Positions 34,200 through 40,962 of a stretch of 41,042 nucleotides of DNA are shown here, piece by piece (the first letter of the stretch is position 1; each line of letters opens with the position of its first letter). A program made the position numbers and the translations under genes. Below the pieces are notes generated by a model. That model was given only the letters and a program-made list of their open reading frames with translations. It searched no databases and was not told the DNA's origin. This DNA comes from Treponema sp. GTDB taxonomy: Bacteria; Spirochaetota; Spirochaetia; Treponematales; Treponemataceae. The DNA lies in NCBI GenBank assembly GCA_016296575.1, contig JAEDJA010000023.1, forward strand, positions 1-41,042. The letters run 5' to 3'.

Positions 34200-34215
34200 A
34201 AATAGTTTATTTTTC
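34197..34215. terminator. AT-rich hairpin beside the structured element
   Basis: GAAAAATA (34197-34204) and TATTTTTC (34208-34215) with a 3-nt loop. It could end the LysM transcript on the minus strand or the structured RNA on the plus strand; the T-run is within the stem. Confidence 0.4.
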
Positions 34216-34241
34216 TTGAAATCTCGACGGTTATATAGATG

Positions 34242-35168
34242 TTATCCGCGAGGTGCTTTTGCAGGGTCTATTGGAGTTGAACCCTGGAACACCATGAAGG
34301 TGATCTGTGGTGTTTTGGAAATTGAGTCGATTCCGGCAGTTCCGATTACATCTCCAGAAACTACGTAGTCGAATTTGTTTACCTTTACATCACCAAGACC
34401 TGTGTAGGCGTAGATAAGGCCTGTTTTTGACTGGATGAAAACAACCTGACCGTAACCGCGGTAAAGACCAACGTACATTACTGTACCTTCTCGAACTGAC
34501 TTTACGTCCTCGTTTTCTTTACAGGTGAGGGTAACGCCGGAGATTTTTCCTGTACGGTAAGTAACTTTTGAAGCTTTTACAGGCCAGCTTACGTTTGATG
34601 CAACTGTGTGTTTTTCGTCGTATGTTCGTGTGTCAGGCACAATGGCAGGTGTATCTGTTTTTGCTGTGTCGGTTTTTGTAGTTGTAGCTTTTTTAGCATC
34701 TGATGTGGCAACAGGAGTTTTAGTTTCTGCTGTTGATGAAGAAGCTGCTTTGATCTTGAGTTTCTGTCCTACTTTGATGACAGCATTTGAATCAAGTCCG
34801 TTGAGTGATAAAAGCTCATCTACCTTCATGTTGTTTTTCTTTGCAAGAGAGTAGAGGGTATCACCTTTCTGAACAACGTAAGTTTCAGTTTTTACTACGC
34901 TTGAAGAGGCTGTTGATTCAGTTTTTGAATTAAGGGCAGCGGCAGTGGCAATATCGTCTGAAGGAATTGTAAGTTTTTGTCCTGCTTTAAGTACGTCTGT
35001 TTCGGTAAGATTGTTTGCGGCACGAAGCTCGGCTACGGTAATCTGAAATTTCCGGCTGATGGAATAAAGGGTGTCGCCTTTTTCAACTTTGTAGGTTGTG
35101 TCGGCAAAAACAACGCCGGCAAGAATAAGTGAGATTACTGCAATCAGAATTTTTTTCGAAATTTTCAT
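34242..35168 (-). CDS. LysM-domain periplasmic protein with degenerate M23/LytM domain
   Basis: The product is 308 aa. Signal peptide 1-22; LysM-1 at 24-70 (YKVEKGDTLYSISRKF...GQKLTIP) and LysM-2 at 95-140 (YVVQKGDTLYSLAKK...GQKLKIK), which bind peptidoglycan; a Thr/Lys-rich linker; LytM domain at about 195-300. In active M23 peptidases the zinc ligands lie in HxxxD and HxH motifs. Here the corresponding stretches read GVTLTCKENEDV and TPQITFMVFQG with no His, so the domain should be catalytically dead. By analogy with NlpD/EnvC it may activate an amidase; that is an inference. Confidence 0.85.
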   Translation of the reverse strand: MKISKKILIAVISLILAGVVFADTTYKVEKGDTLYSISRKFQITVAELRAANNLTETDVLKAGQKLTIPSDDIATAAALNSKTESTASSSVVKTETYVVQKGDTLYSLAKKNNMKVDELLSLNGLDSNAVIKVGQKLKIKAASSSTAETKTPVATSDAKKATTTKTDTAKTDTPAIVPDTRTYDEKHTVASNVSWPVKASKVTYRTGKISGVTLTCKENEDVKSVREGTVMYVGLYRGYGQVVFIQSKTGLIYAYTGLGDVKVNKFDYVVSGDVIGTAGIDSISKTPQITFMVFQGSTPIDPAKAPRG

Positions 35169-35267
35169 AGTTATTTATCGGCATTTGCACTTATTTACTT
35201 AAGGGTCTTTGATAGAGGAAGATAGGTGACATCAATTTTGGAATAAAAGCCGGTCTTAAAATGCACG

Positions 35268-35296
35268 TTGAAAAAATCTCCAAATTCTAATATAAT
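35268..35296 (+). promoter_or_regulatory. Sigma-70 promoter for the carbamoyltransferase gene
   Basis: TTGAAA (35268-35273), 17-bp spacer, TATAAT (35291-35296). A GCGAGG ribosome site (35315-35320) precedes the ATG at 35327. Confidence 0.8.
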
Positions 35297-35326
35297 AATG
35301 CTTTACTTTTGAATGCGAGGTGCATT

Positions 35327-36325
35327 ATGGATTTAACCGGAAGACATTTTTTGACACTCAAGGATTACACACCAGAAGAAATTAATTATCTTATTGATCT
35401 GGCAGCTAATCTTAAGGAAAAAAAGAAGAAACATATTCCTGTGGATATTCACCGGGGAAAAAACATTGCCCTCATTTTTGAAAAAACCAGTACTCGAACA
35501 CGTTGCAGCTTTGAAGTAGCTGCTCACGATCTTGGAATTTCTACAACTTATCTTGCTGAAGGAAGCCAGCTTGGGAAAAAAGAGAGTATTGCCGATACAG
35601 CCCGTGTTCTTGGAAGAATGTTTGATGGTATTGAATACCGTGGTTATGGACAGGAAATTGTAGAAGAATTTTCTAAATATGCAGGTGTGCCAATCTGGAA
35701 CGGACTTACAGACGAATATCATCCTACCCAGATGCTGGCCGATATGCTTACAATCAAGGAAAAATTTGGAAAACTTAAGGGATTGAAACTGGTTTACTTT
35801 GGTGATGCCCGCTTCAATATGGGGAATAGTCTTGCCATCGTTTGCGCAAAGCTGGGACTTCATTTTGTAGCTTGTACTACAGAAAAATACTTCCCATCAA
35901 AAGCCCTTCTTGGTGATATTGATACATGGTGTAAAGAAAGCGGTGGATCTGTTACCTTCGAAAGCAATATTGAAAAGGCCTGTAAAGATGCAAATATTAT
36001 TTACACTGACGTTTGGGTAAGCATGGGTGAACCTGATGAAATGTGGGCAGAAAGAATCAAGGATCTTCTTCCATATCAGGTAAATAAAAAAGTTATGGAG
36101 CTTGCTGGTCCTGACGCAATCTTCATGCATGATCTTCCAAGCTTCCACAATACTGAAACAAAAATTGGTAAGGAAATTGAAAAAAAATTTGGCCTTAAGG
36201 AAATGGAAGTTACAGACGAAGTATTTGAATCAAAACAGTCTGTGGTTTTTGATGAGGCTGAAAACCGTATGCACACAATTAAAGCTGTAATTGCCGCAAC
36301 CCTTGGCTGTAATTTTCTTGACTAA
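35327..36325 (+). CDS. argF: Ornithine carbamoyltransferase
   Basis: The ATG at 35327 is chosen over an in-frame TTG at 35309 because GCGAGG lies 6 nt before it. The product is 332 aa. The carbamoyl-phosphate site STRTR (55-59), HPTQ (132-135), the ornithine-side DVWVSMG loop (228-234) and the C-terminal NRMHTIKAV are present. It converts ornithine and carbamoyl phosphate to citrulline, for either arginine synthesis or, in reverse, the deiminase pathway. The conserved HCLP motif reads HDLP (268-271), so the active-site Cys is Asp. Whether this changes the substrate is not known. The ACT gene follows 24 bp downstream. Confidence 0.88.
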   Translation: MDLTGRHFLTLKDYTPEEINYLIDLAANLKEKKKKHIPVDIHRGKNIALIFEKTSTRTRCSFEVAAHDLGISTTYLAEGSQLGKKESIADTARVLGRMFDGIEYRGYGQEIVEEFSKYAGVPIWNGLTDEYHPTQMLADMLTIKEKFGKLKGLKLVYFGDARFNMGNSLAIVCAKLGLHFVACTTEKYFPSKALLGDIDTWCKESGGSVTFESNIEKACKDANIIYTDVWVSMGEPDEMWAERIKDLLPYQVNKKVMELAGPDAIFMHDLPSFHNTETKIGKEIEKKFGLKEMEVTDEVFESKQSVVFDEAENRMHTIKAVIAATLGCNFLD

Positions 36326-36349
36326 AACTGAACAAACTGGAGATATAAA

Positions 36350-36619
36350 ATGAACGCAATCGTAACTGTAGTTGGAAGTGATAAAGTTGGTATTATCGCA
36401 AAAGTATCTGCTTACATGGCAGACAACGGAATCAACATTATTGATATTACACAGACAATCCTTTCCGGAAACTTCGTAATGATGATGATGGTAAATCTGG
36501 ATAATGCAAAGGTTGTTGTAGAAGATCTTCGCGAAAATATGAATAAACTTGCCGTTGATATGGGCGTTGAAATCAACGTTATGAACGAAAAAGTGTTCAG
36601 CGCAATGCACCGCGTTTAA
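36350..36619 (+). CDS. ACT-domain protein (UPF0237 family)
   Basis: The product is 89 aa, a single ACT domain: VTVVGSDKVGIIAKVSAYMADNG, then the strand NIIDITQTILSGNFVMMMMV. This is the small UPF0237/GcvR-like type that binds amino acids or other small ligands as a dimer. Its partner is unknown. It lies 24 bp after the carbamoyltransferase gene, with GGAGA as ribosome site, so it is probably cotranscribed and could sense an amino acid. The usual length is 88-90 aa. Confidence 0.88.
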   Translation: MNAIVTVVGSDKVGIIAKVSAYMADNGINIIDITQTILSGNFVMMMMVNLDNAKVVVEDLRENMNKLAVDMGVEINVMNEKVFSAMHRV

Positions 36620-36630
36620 TCAACAAATTT

Positions 36631-36647
36631 CCTTCAGTTCTAGAAGG
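36631..36647. terminator. Short hairpin between convergent genes
   Basis: CCTTC (36631-36635) and GAAGG (36643-36647) with a 7-nt loop, overlapping the stop of the dGTPase gene. It lacks a clear T-run on either side. Confidence 0.3.
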
Positions 36648-37926
36648 TGATTATTTCTTCGTAAACCTGAATTGCAAACTGGTCGGTCATACCACTGATG
36701 TATTCAATGACACATTTCTGGTATGACTCGGCATCAGTTACATCAAAAACTTCTTGGGTGTTGTAGCGGAGAATCGGTTTTCTGTTCTGGAAACTGTGTC
36801 GGCTAACATCGTAAGGCTGGTAGTTTGTGTATTTTATAAGCCAGTCTTCAAATGTTGCGCAAAGCTTTGGATAAAGTCGCAATGCCTGTCCTGCCCGTCC
36901 GTTCTGGGCGTAAACTTCTGTTTTCATAAGAGTACGATAAATCGTTTTAATAACATTGCTTGCGTAAACCTGGAATTCCTGAAGTCGCCAGTGACGGTAG
37001 ATATTTGCAAAATTAAATTTTTTCAGTTCCAGAATGAATTTAAAATACTCGTCGCTGAAGGAAAGCCCTTTTTCGGGACTGCTCTGTTCGCATAAATCTA
37101 CAATCAGATCATTTATAAGCACAGTTGTATTTACAGCTTTTCCGCTTCTAAGAGCATGGGCACCTTTGTGTTCAAATCCAAGGGTAGAACCAACTATTTC
37201 ACGGAGGGCACGGTAACTGGTCATGTCCAGAATGTGGTAGGCACGTGCATCTTCAATATCGCGGCCAAGATATGCAATTTTATCAGCAATTTTTACTACG
37301 CAGCCTTCCCAGGTGTAGGGTTGAATGATTCCAGGCCGTTTTATGGCATAAAGATCCATGTCATCTTTTCGAGGTTTAATTCCCTGCTGATCAATTTCTC
37401 CGCAGTGGCAGATAAGACCGTCACGAATAGCGTATGTAAGGTCCAGGGGCTGTTCAACTCCGTTAGGATCTGCCAGAGTTTCAATGAAATCGGCAAAAAA
37501 CAATGAGTTTCTTTCGTGCCAGAATTTTTTAGGTGCATTCTGGCCTTCCTTCTGTTCCAAAAGTGAGTTTAGGCAGTCTTCTCCATGGTGACCAAAAGGG
37601 GCGTGGCCAATATCATGACCAATGGCAATGGCGTTGGCAAGATCTGCATTAAGTCCAAGGTATTTTGAAATGGTGGTGGCAACGGATGCAACGTGACTTA
37701 CGTGTTCCATTCGTGTACAGATGTGGTCGTTGTGAGGTGCAAAGAAAACCTGAGTCTTGTGTTTAAGACGGCGGTAAGCCTGACAGTGAAGAAGACGGGT
37801 GTAGTCACGTTCAAAAGGGGAACGAATATCATTGTTGCGGGGGTAAAGTGAATTTTCCCGTTTTATGGCAGAGTTCCATTTTTCGTTGTTTTCGTCACAG
37901 CGCTGATTTACAAATGCGTCTTTCAC
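36640..37926 (-). CDS. dgt: Deoxyguanosinetriphosphate triphosphohydrolase (dGTPase)
   Basis: The product is 428 aa with a GTG start preceded by GAGGAAA at 6-nt spacing. The HD-domain metal site is complete: His75 (RMEHVSHV), His104-Asp105 (AIGHDIGH), His113 region, and a downstream Asp in VKIADKIAYLGRDIEDA. It hydrolyses dGTP to deoxyguanosine and triphosphate, controlling dNTP pools. YRRLKHKTQVF is the family N-terminal motif. It is the last gene of the hflX/FliL-like/dgt unit and starts 10 bp after the FliL-like stop. Confidence 0.93.
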   Translation of the reverse strand: MKDAFVNQRCDENNEKWNSAIKRENSLYPRNNDIRSPFERDYTRLLHCQAYRRLKHKTQVFFAPHNDHICTRMEHVSHVASVATTISKYLGLNADLANAIAIGHDIGHAPFGHHGEDCLNSLLEQKEGQNAPKKFWHERNSLFFADFIETLADPNGVEQPLDLTYAIRDGLICHCGEIDQQGIKPRKDDMDLYAIKRPGIIQPYTWEGCVVKIADKIAYLGRDIEDARAYHILDMTSYRALREIVGSTLGFEHKGAHALRSGKAVNTTVLINDLIVDLCEQSSPEKGLSFSDEYFKFILELKKFNFANIYRHWRLQEFQVYASNVIKTIYRTLMKTEVYAQNGRAGQALRLYPKLCATFEDWLIKYTNYQPYDVSRHSFQNRKPILRYNTQEVFDVTDAESYQKCVIEYISGMTDQFAIQVYEEIITF

Positions 37927-37935
37927 AGGTTTCCT

Positions 37936-38424
37936 CTATTCAAAAAAGATATATTCAGTAAAGTAAAGTCCCGTGATTTTTCCAAGGGACAGATTTTGAT
38001 TTATTCGTTCACTAAGCTGCTTTTTGATTTCATCTTCTCCGTTCTGAATCAGCTGATCTTTTGTTCTTGACGAAAAAAAAGATGTAATTTCGCTTTTGAT
38101 TGCGGAACGTTTTTTATAAAGCTCTTCGTAAAACTGACTGTCATCCGGGTAGGAAATCCAAGGATGAACTACAAGGGTGGTGCCGGCTTCGTTCTGAGAT
38201 GGAGAGGCTGTAACAATGCGGAGGCGACCAAGTTCGTTGAAGGCTGCATCGTTTTCACCGTTTTTTTTGTTGATGACAGTAATGTTTTCTGGGGAAGGGT
38301 CCTGACTGCGAAGATTTTTCCCAAATTCTGCTTTTTTTGTAGCAAAAGAAATGGCTGTTCCAAGAAAAATCAGTACAGAGAGAAAAATTATTATGTATAA
38401 AAGAATCCGGTCTATTTTTTTCAT
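37936..38424 (-). CDS. FliL-like basal-body-associated protein
   Basis: The product is 162 aa: one transmembrane helix (about residues 8-28) and a periplasmic domain whose C-terminal half matches the FliL fold (LYKKRSAIKSEITSFFSSRT, GEDEIKKQLSERINQNL, KITGLYFTEYIFFE). FliL-type proteins form stomatin-like rings around flagellar stators and help torque generation. Sequence is only moderately similar, so I avoid a symbol. It begins 2 bp after the hflX stop, thus translated with it, an unusual position for a flagellar-type gene, since flagellar operons are not visible here. Confidence 0.7.
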   Translation of the reverse strand: MKKIDRILLYIIIFLSVLIFLGTAISFATKKAEFGKNLRSQDPSPENITVINKKNGENDAAFNELGRLRIVTASPSQNEAGTTLVVHPWISYPDDSQFYEELYKKRSAIKSEITSFFSSRTKDQLIQNGEDEIKKQLSERINQNLSLGKITGLYFTEYIFFE

Positions 38425-38426
38425 GC

Positions 38427-39668
38427 TTAAACTGCGTATGGTGCAAGGAGTGCCAGAAGACGTCCTGTTGCCCGTGCTGTAAGGTGAACACCGTCATCAA
38501 GCCATTCTTCTTTTTCAATGCAGCCGGCTTTTCTTAATTCAGCAATCAAGAGATTCTGTGTTACAGGAACTACATAATCTGAAACACTTCCAAGAAGAAG
38601 TCCATAAATGCGGTCTTTTAAATCTTCAAAACCAAACTGGTCTTTTGCGGAAACACAAAGGGCATCGGGAAAGTGGGTTCTGAGTTTTAAAAGATTTTCT
38701 TCGGCGTTTTCGTGAGCCTTGTCGTATTTGTTCAAAAGAATAAGGCGCTGGCTTTTGGTAGCTCCAATATCATCAAGAACTTCACAAACGGTTTTGTACT
38801 GGAAAAGGGCATTTTCATCGGCACTGTCCAGAACAATAAAAAGAAGGTCTGCATCAACAGCTTCTTCAAGGGTGGATTTGAATGCATCAATAAGAGAGTG
38901 GGGCAGATTGGAAATGAATCCTACTGTGTCGGTAATAAGAACTGCAGCACCGTCATTAAGTGGAAGCTTTCGAGTAAGCGGGTCCAGCGTTGCAAAAAGC
39001 TGGTCCTGAACAAAGGCTTCTGCACCGGTAAGGGCATTGAGCAGGCTGGATTTTCCGGCGTTGGTGTAGCCTACCAGTGCACAGGTAGGAAATTTTTCCC
39101 GGGATTTTTTCTGTGTAGCACGATTGGATTCAACTTCCTTAAGTTCATCTTTTGTTTTTGCAATAAGTTCACGAACCTTTCGCTGATCCAGTTCCAGCTG
39201 AGTTTCTCCGGAACCTTTATTTCCAAAGGCACCGCCGCGCTGTCGGGAAAAGTTTTTATTCATGTGGGCAAGACGAGGAAGGGAATACTGAAGACGTGCT
39301 AAATCAACTTGAAGTGTAGCTTCCCTGGTCTGGGCACGATCTGCAAAAATGCGGATAATAACTTCCTGGCGGTCAAAACAGTCAAGATTTGTAAGTTCTT
39401 CCCAGTTTCGCTGTTTACGAGGTTCTATATTAAAATCGAAAATGATGCAGTCGGCACCTATGGCTTTGGCAAGATCGGCAATTTCCTGAGCCTTTCCCTT
39501 TCCCATTCCGTAGGCAGGATGAACTTCCAGGCGGTTCAAAGTAAGGCGCTGAATAACTTCCATGCCTAAAGTTCGTACAAGTCCCTTTAATTCCTGAAGA
39601 TCATTTCCAGGCTCTCCAACAAGAAGTGCTTTTGGGACACGATTCATCTCTTCTTCAACTTCTACCAT
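38427..39668 (-). CDS. hflX: Ribosome-associated GTPase HflX
   Basis: The product is 413 aa. GGGAGGA lies 5 nt before the ATG at 39668; this supports the longer start over Met8. The HflX N-terminal domain ends with the glycine-rich signature GNKGSGETQLELDQRKV (149-165), then the G domain: G1 GYTNAGKSS (200-208), G2 around TLDPLTR, G3 DTVG (247-250), G4 LNKYD. It splits or rescues stalled ribosomes, especially after heat stress. It is the first gene of a three-gene unit with its own promoter. Confidence 0.95.
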   Translation of the reverse strand: MVEVEEEMNRVPKALLVGEPGNDLQELKGLVRTLGMEVIQRLTLNRLEVHPAYGMGKGKAQEIADLAKAIGADCIIFDFNIEPRKQRNWEELTNLDCFDRQEVIIRIFADRAQTREATLQVDLARLQYSLPRLAHMNKNFSRQRGGAFGNKGSGETQLELDQRKVRELIAKTKDELKEVESNRATQKKSREKFPTCALVGYTNAGKSSLLNALTGAEAFVQDQLFATLDPLTRKLPLNDGAAVLITDTVGFISNLPHSLIDAFKSTLEEAVDADLLFIVLDSADENALFQYKTVCEVLDDIGATKSQRLILLNKYDKAHENAEENLLKLRTHFPDALCVSAKDQFGFEDLKDRIYGLLLGSVSDYVVPVTQNLLIAELRKAGCIEKEEWLDDGVHLTARATGRLLALLAPYAV

Positions 39669-39705
39669 AAGTTCCTCCCGTACAGGCTAAATATCCTACT
39701 ATTAT

Positions 39706-39734
39706 ATTATAAAGTGAATCAGGCGGATTGGCAA
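39706..39734 (-). promoter_or_regulatory. Sigma-70 promoter for hflX
   Basis: On the minus strand: TTGCCA (plus 39729-39734), 17-bp spacer, TATAAT (plus 39706-39711). Confidence 0.75.
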
Positions 39735-39758
39735 ATTGTTGGAACATCTAAATAAGCA

Positions 39759-39792
39759 CAAAAAAAAAGACCTCCTATGGAAAGGAAGTCTT
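39759..39792 (-). terminator. Intrinsic terminator of tRNA-Lys
   Basis: On the minus strand AAGACTTCCT and AGGAGGTCTT form a 10-bp stem with one G-U pair (plus 39768-39777 and 39783-39792), followed by a T-run of at least nine. Confidence 0.85.
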
Positions 39793-39797
39793 TATGT

Positions 39798-39870
39798 TGA
39801 GCGACCGGGGGTTCGAACCCCGGACCCACAGATTAAGAGTCTGTTGCTCTACCAGCTGAGCTAGTCGCCC
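39798..39870 (-). tRNA. tRNA-Lys (anticodon CTT)
   Basis: A full cloverleaf of 73 nt: acceptor GGGCGAC/GTCGCTC with one G-U, D arm CTAGCTCAGCTGGTAGAG, anticodon loop CTCTTAA with anticodon CTT, and the T arm with GGTTCGAACCCC. The discriminator is A. CCA is not encoded. It reads AAG codons. Confidence 0.97.
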
Positions 39871-39883
39871 AAAACGTAAAACT

Positions 39884-39912
39884 ATTCTATTAAAAATCGC
39901 ACAGAATGTCAA
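39884..39912 (-). promoter_or_regulatory. Promoter of tRNA-Lys
   Basis: On the minus strand: consensus TTGACA (plus 39907-39912), 17-bp spacer, TAGAAT (plus 39884-39889), 13 nt before the tRNA 5' end. Confidence 0.8.
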
Positions 39913-40011
39913 TTATCCCGGCAAAATATGCTATAACGAACTAATTCGTAAGGGATTATATCCAAGGAATTAGTAAGAGATTTTGTCCTTTATATTAAAG
40001 AGGAGAATTAC

Positions 40012-40125
40012 TTGGATGAGAAGAAACTGGAAGTTATGAAGATGGTTGCTGATGAAAAAAACTTGAGGAAAATGAGAATAAAAAAAACAGCGAAGGTCTT
40101 GCACTTTAGATTTTTACCATATTAG
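40012..40125 (+). CDS. Short reading frame or gene remnant of unknown kind
   Basis: AGGAG (40001-40005) lies 6 nt before a TTG that opens a 37-codon frame (LDEKKLEVMKMVADEKN...) ending TAG. The same frame is open back to 39952 without a start, so it may be the tail of a decayed gene. It is charged and helical; no family recognised. The rest of 39913-40135 shows nothing else. Confidence 0.2.
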   Translation: MDEKKLEVMKMVADEKNLRKMRIKKTAKVLHFRFLPY

Positions 40126-40135
40126 ACTTTAGATT

Positions 40136-40420
40136 ATGGAAGTTTCAAGAAAAGCAAAAGGTGCCCTTTTAAGACTTGCAGGTCAATTTCCTGTAGTTGG
40201 AATAACTGGTCCACGGCAAAGCGGAAAAACAACCCTTGAAAAAATGACCTTTCCAGATAAAAAATACCAAAACTGTATTTTACAGATATGGGTCTTTTTT
40301 GCCATCTGCTCAGAATTGATTCAAAGGAAGATCTCTTATTAAGTCCCCATAAGGGAGCTGTTGTAGAAACCTTTGCCGTTGCAGAGCTCTTAAAATCCCG
40401 CTGTAACATTGGCAAAAAGC
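40136..40420 (+). pseudogene. AAA_14/DUF4143 ATPase pseudogene, internally deleted
   Basis: ATG at 40136 begins the typical N-terminus FPVVGITGPRQSGKTTL (Walker A) and FPDKKYQN. From about 40270, in another frame, the sequence jumps to the DUF4143 domain: KLYFTDMGLFCHLLRIDS, then LLLSPHKGAVVETFAVAELL. Intact members are about 400 residues, so roughly 300 codons are missing and the frames do not match across the junction. These ATPases of unknown role are frequently decayed in genomes. The remnant abuts the toxin-like modules downstream. Confidence 0.75.
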
Positions 40421-40467
40421 ATAAAAGTTTTATACTGCATAAAAAAACGATGGCAAAACAAAACTAC

Positions 40468-40497
40468 TATACAAAAATATAATATTTATGCTATATT
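40468..40497 (+). promoter_or_regulatory. Promoter of toxin module 1
   Basis: TATACA (40468-40473), 18-bp spacer, TATATT (40492-40497). The same CTATACAAAA and CTATA(A/T)T elements precede module 2. Confidence 0.55.
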
Positions 40498-40503
40498 GAT
40501 TTT

Positions 40504-40583
40504 GGAAGTGCCTGATTTCTATGGCGGCGGCTCCCGAACTCAACTGGTTTTGCCAGAATTTGATTTTAGGGAGGCTTTGCGGA
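40504..40583 (+). promoter_or_regulatory. Structured leader of toxin module 1 with sequestered ribosome site
   Basis: CTCCC (40531-40535) can pair with GGGAG (40569-40573) of the GGGAGG Shine-Dalgarno. Within that loop CTGG (40544-40547) pairs with CCAG (40553-40556). A 5' stem TGCC/GGCG is also shared with module 2. Confidence 0.6.
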
Positions 40584-40673
40584 ATGACTTTATACGAAAT
40601 TCTTTCGTTGGCTATTGATTTAGCCATTCTCATTCTGACAGCCCTTTCTTACTTAAAAGATAGAAAGAGTTAA
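40584..40673 (+). CDS. Small hydrophobic holin-like toxin candidate (module 1)
   Basis: A 29-aa peptide starting MTLYEILSLAID, with a hydrophobic core (LAILILTALSY) and a charged tail KDRKS, the layout of type I toxins of the Hol_Tox/TxpA/Fst sort, which insert in the inner membrane. GGGAGG (40569-40574) lies 9 nt before the ATG but is sequestered in the predicted leader structure. A near-consensus antisense promoter and a hairpin lie just downstream. Toxicity is an inference from layout; nothing like an enzyme is present. Confidence 0.6.
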   Translation: MTLYEILSLAIDLAILILTALSYLKDRKS

Positions 40674-40675
40674 AA

Positions 40676-40762
40676 AGTAAAGCCGCCCTTTAAGTTTTCG
40701 AAGCTAGGACGGCTTTATAACCAAATAGCGGAGACGACCGACTGAATCGGGCATTTCCTCTT
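40676..40762 (-). ncRNA. Candidate antisense antitoxin RNA for module 1
   Basis: Predicted start near 40762 from the minus-strand promoter at 40769-40797; predicted end at the hairpin 40679-40716. This gives an RNA of about 85-90 nt complementary to the 3' untranslated region of the toxin mRNA if that mRNA reads through the hairpin, as in convergent type I loci. The ends are inferred. Confidence 0.45.
40679..40716. terminator. Hairpin downstream of toxin 1 (bidirectional terminator candidate)
   Basis: AAAGCCG (40679-40685) pairs with CGGCTTT (40710-40716), plus a CCT/AGG inner pairing. On the minus strand it is followed by TTTACTTTTTAA, a moderate U-rich tail. On the plus strand there is no T-run; a weaker hairpin (CCGA 40738-40741, TCGG 40747-40750) with T8 at 40761-40768 might end the toxin mRNA. 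Confidence 0.5.
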
Positions 40763-40768
40763 TTTTTT

Positions 40769-40797
40769 AATATACCACCAACTCTCTTTTTCGTCAA
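40769..40797 (-). promoter_or_regulatory. Antisense promoter between the two toxin modules
   Basis: On the minus strand: TTGACG (plus 40792-40797), 17-bp spacer, TATATT (plus 40769-40774). It is among the closest to consensus in the window and points back at toxin module 1. Confidence 0.7.
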
Positions 40798-40851
40798 ATC
40801 TATTGCAATTCACTCAGAATAAAAAAAACAAACGCTTCTGAATAATAACCC

Positions 40852-40880
40852 TATACAAAATAAAAGGTATATACTATAAT
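40852..40880 (+). promoter_or_regulatory. Promoter of toxin module 2
   Basis: TATACA (40852-40857), 17-bp spacer, TATAAT (40875-40880), homologous to the promoter of module 1. Confidence 0.6.
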
Positions 40881-40886
40881 GATTTT

Positions 40887-40962
40887 TGGAAGTGCCTGAA
40901 CTGGCGGTTAGCTCCCAAACTCTACCGGCAATTGCTGGAATTCAATTTTGGGAGGCTTGCGT
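40887..40962 (+). promoter_or_regulatory. Structured leader of toxin module 2
   Basis: Homologous to the module 1 leader (shared TTTTGGAAGTGCCTGA, CTCCC, GGGAGGCTT). CTCCC (40912-40916) can pair with GGGAG (40950-40954), and CCGGC (40925-40929) with GCTGG (40934-40938), which differs from copy 1 by compensatory changes. Confidence 0.6.

Noticed and set aside
40409..40618. 69-codon frame spanning the toxin 1 promoter and leader
   Set aside because: It crosses the promoter, structured leader and toxin frame, lacks a ribosome site and resembles nothing; the conserved features belong to the 29-aa frame.
40738..40768. Strong plus-strand terminator after toxin 1
   Set aside because: The CCGA/TCGG stem is only 4 bp and the T8 run begins 10 nt later, so it is at best a weak terminator.
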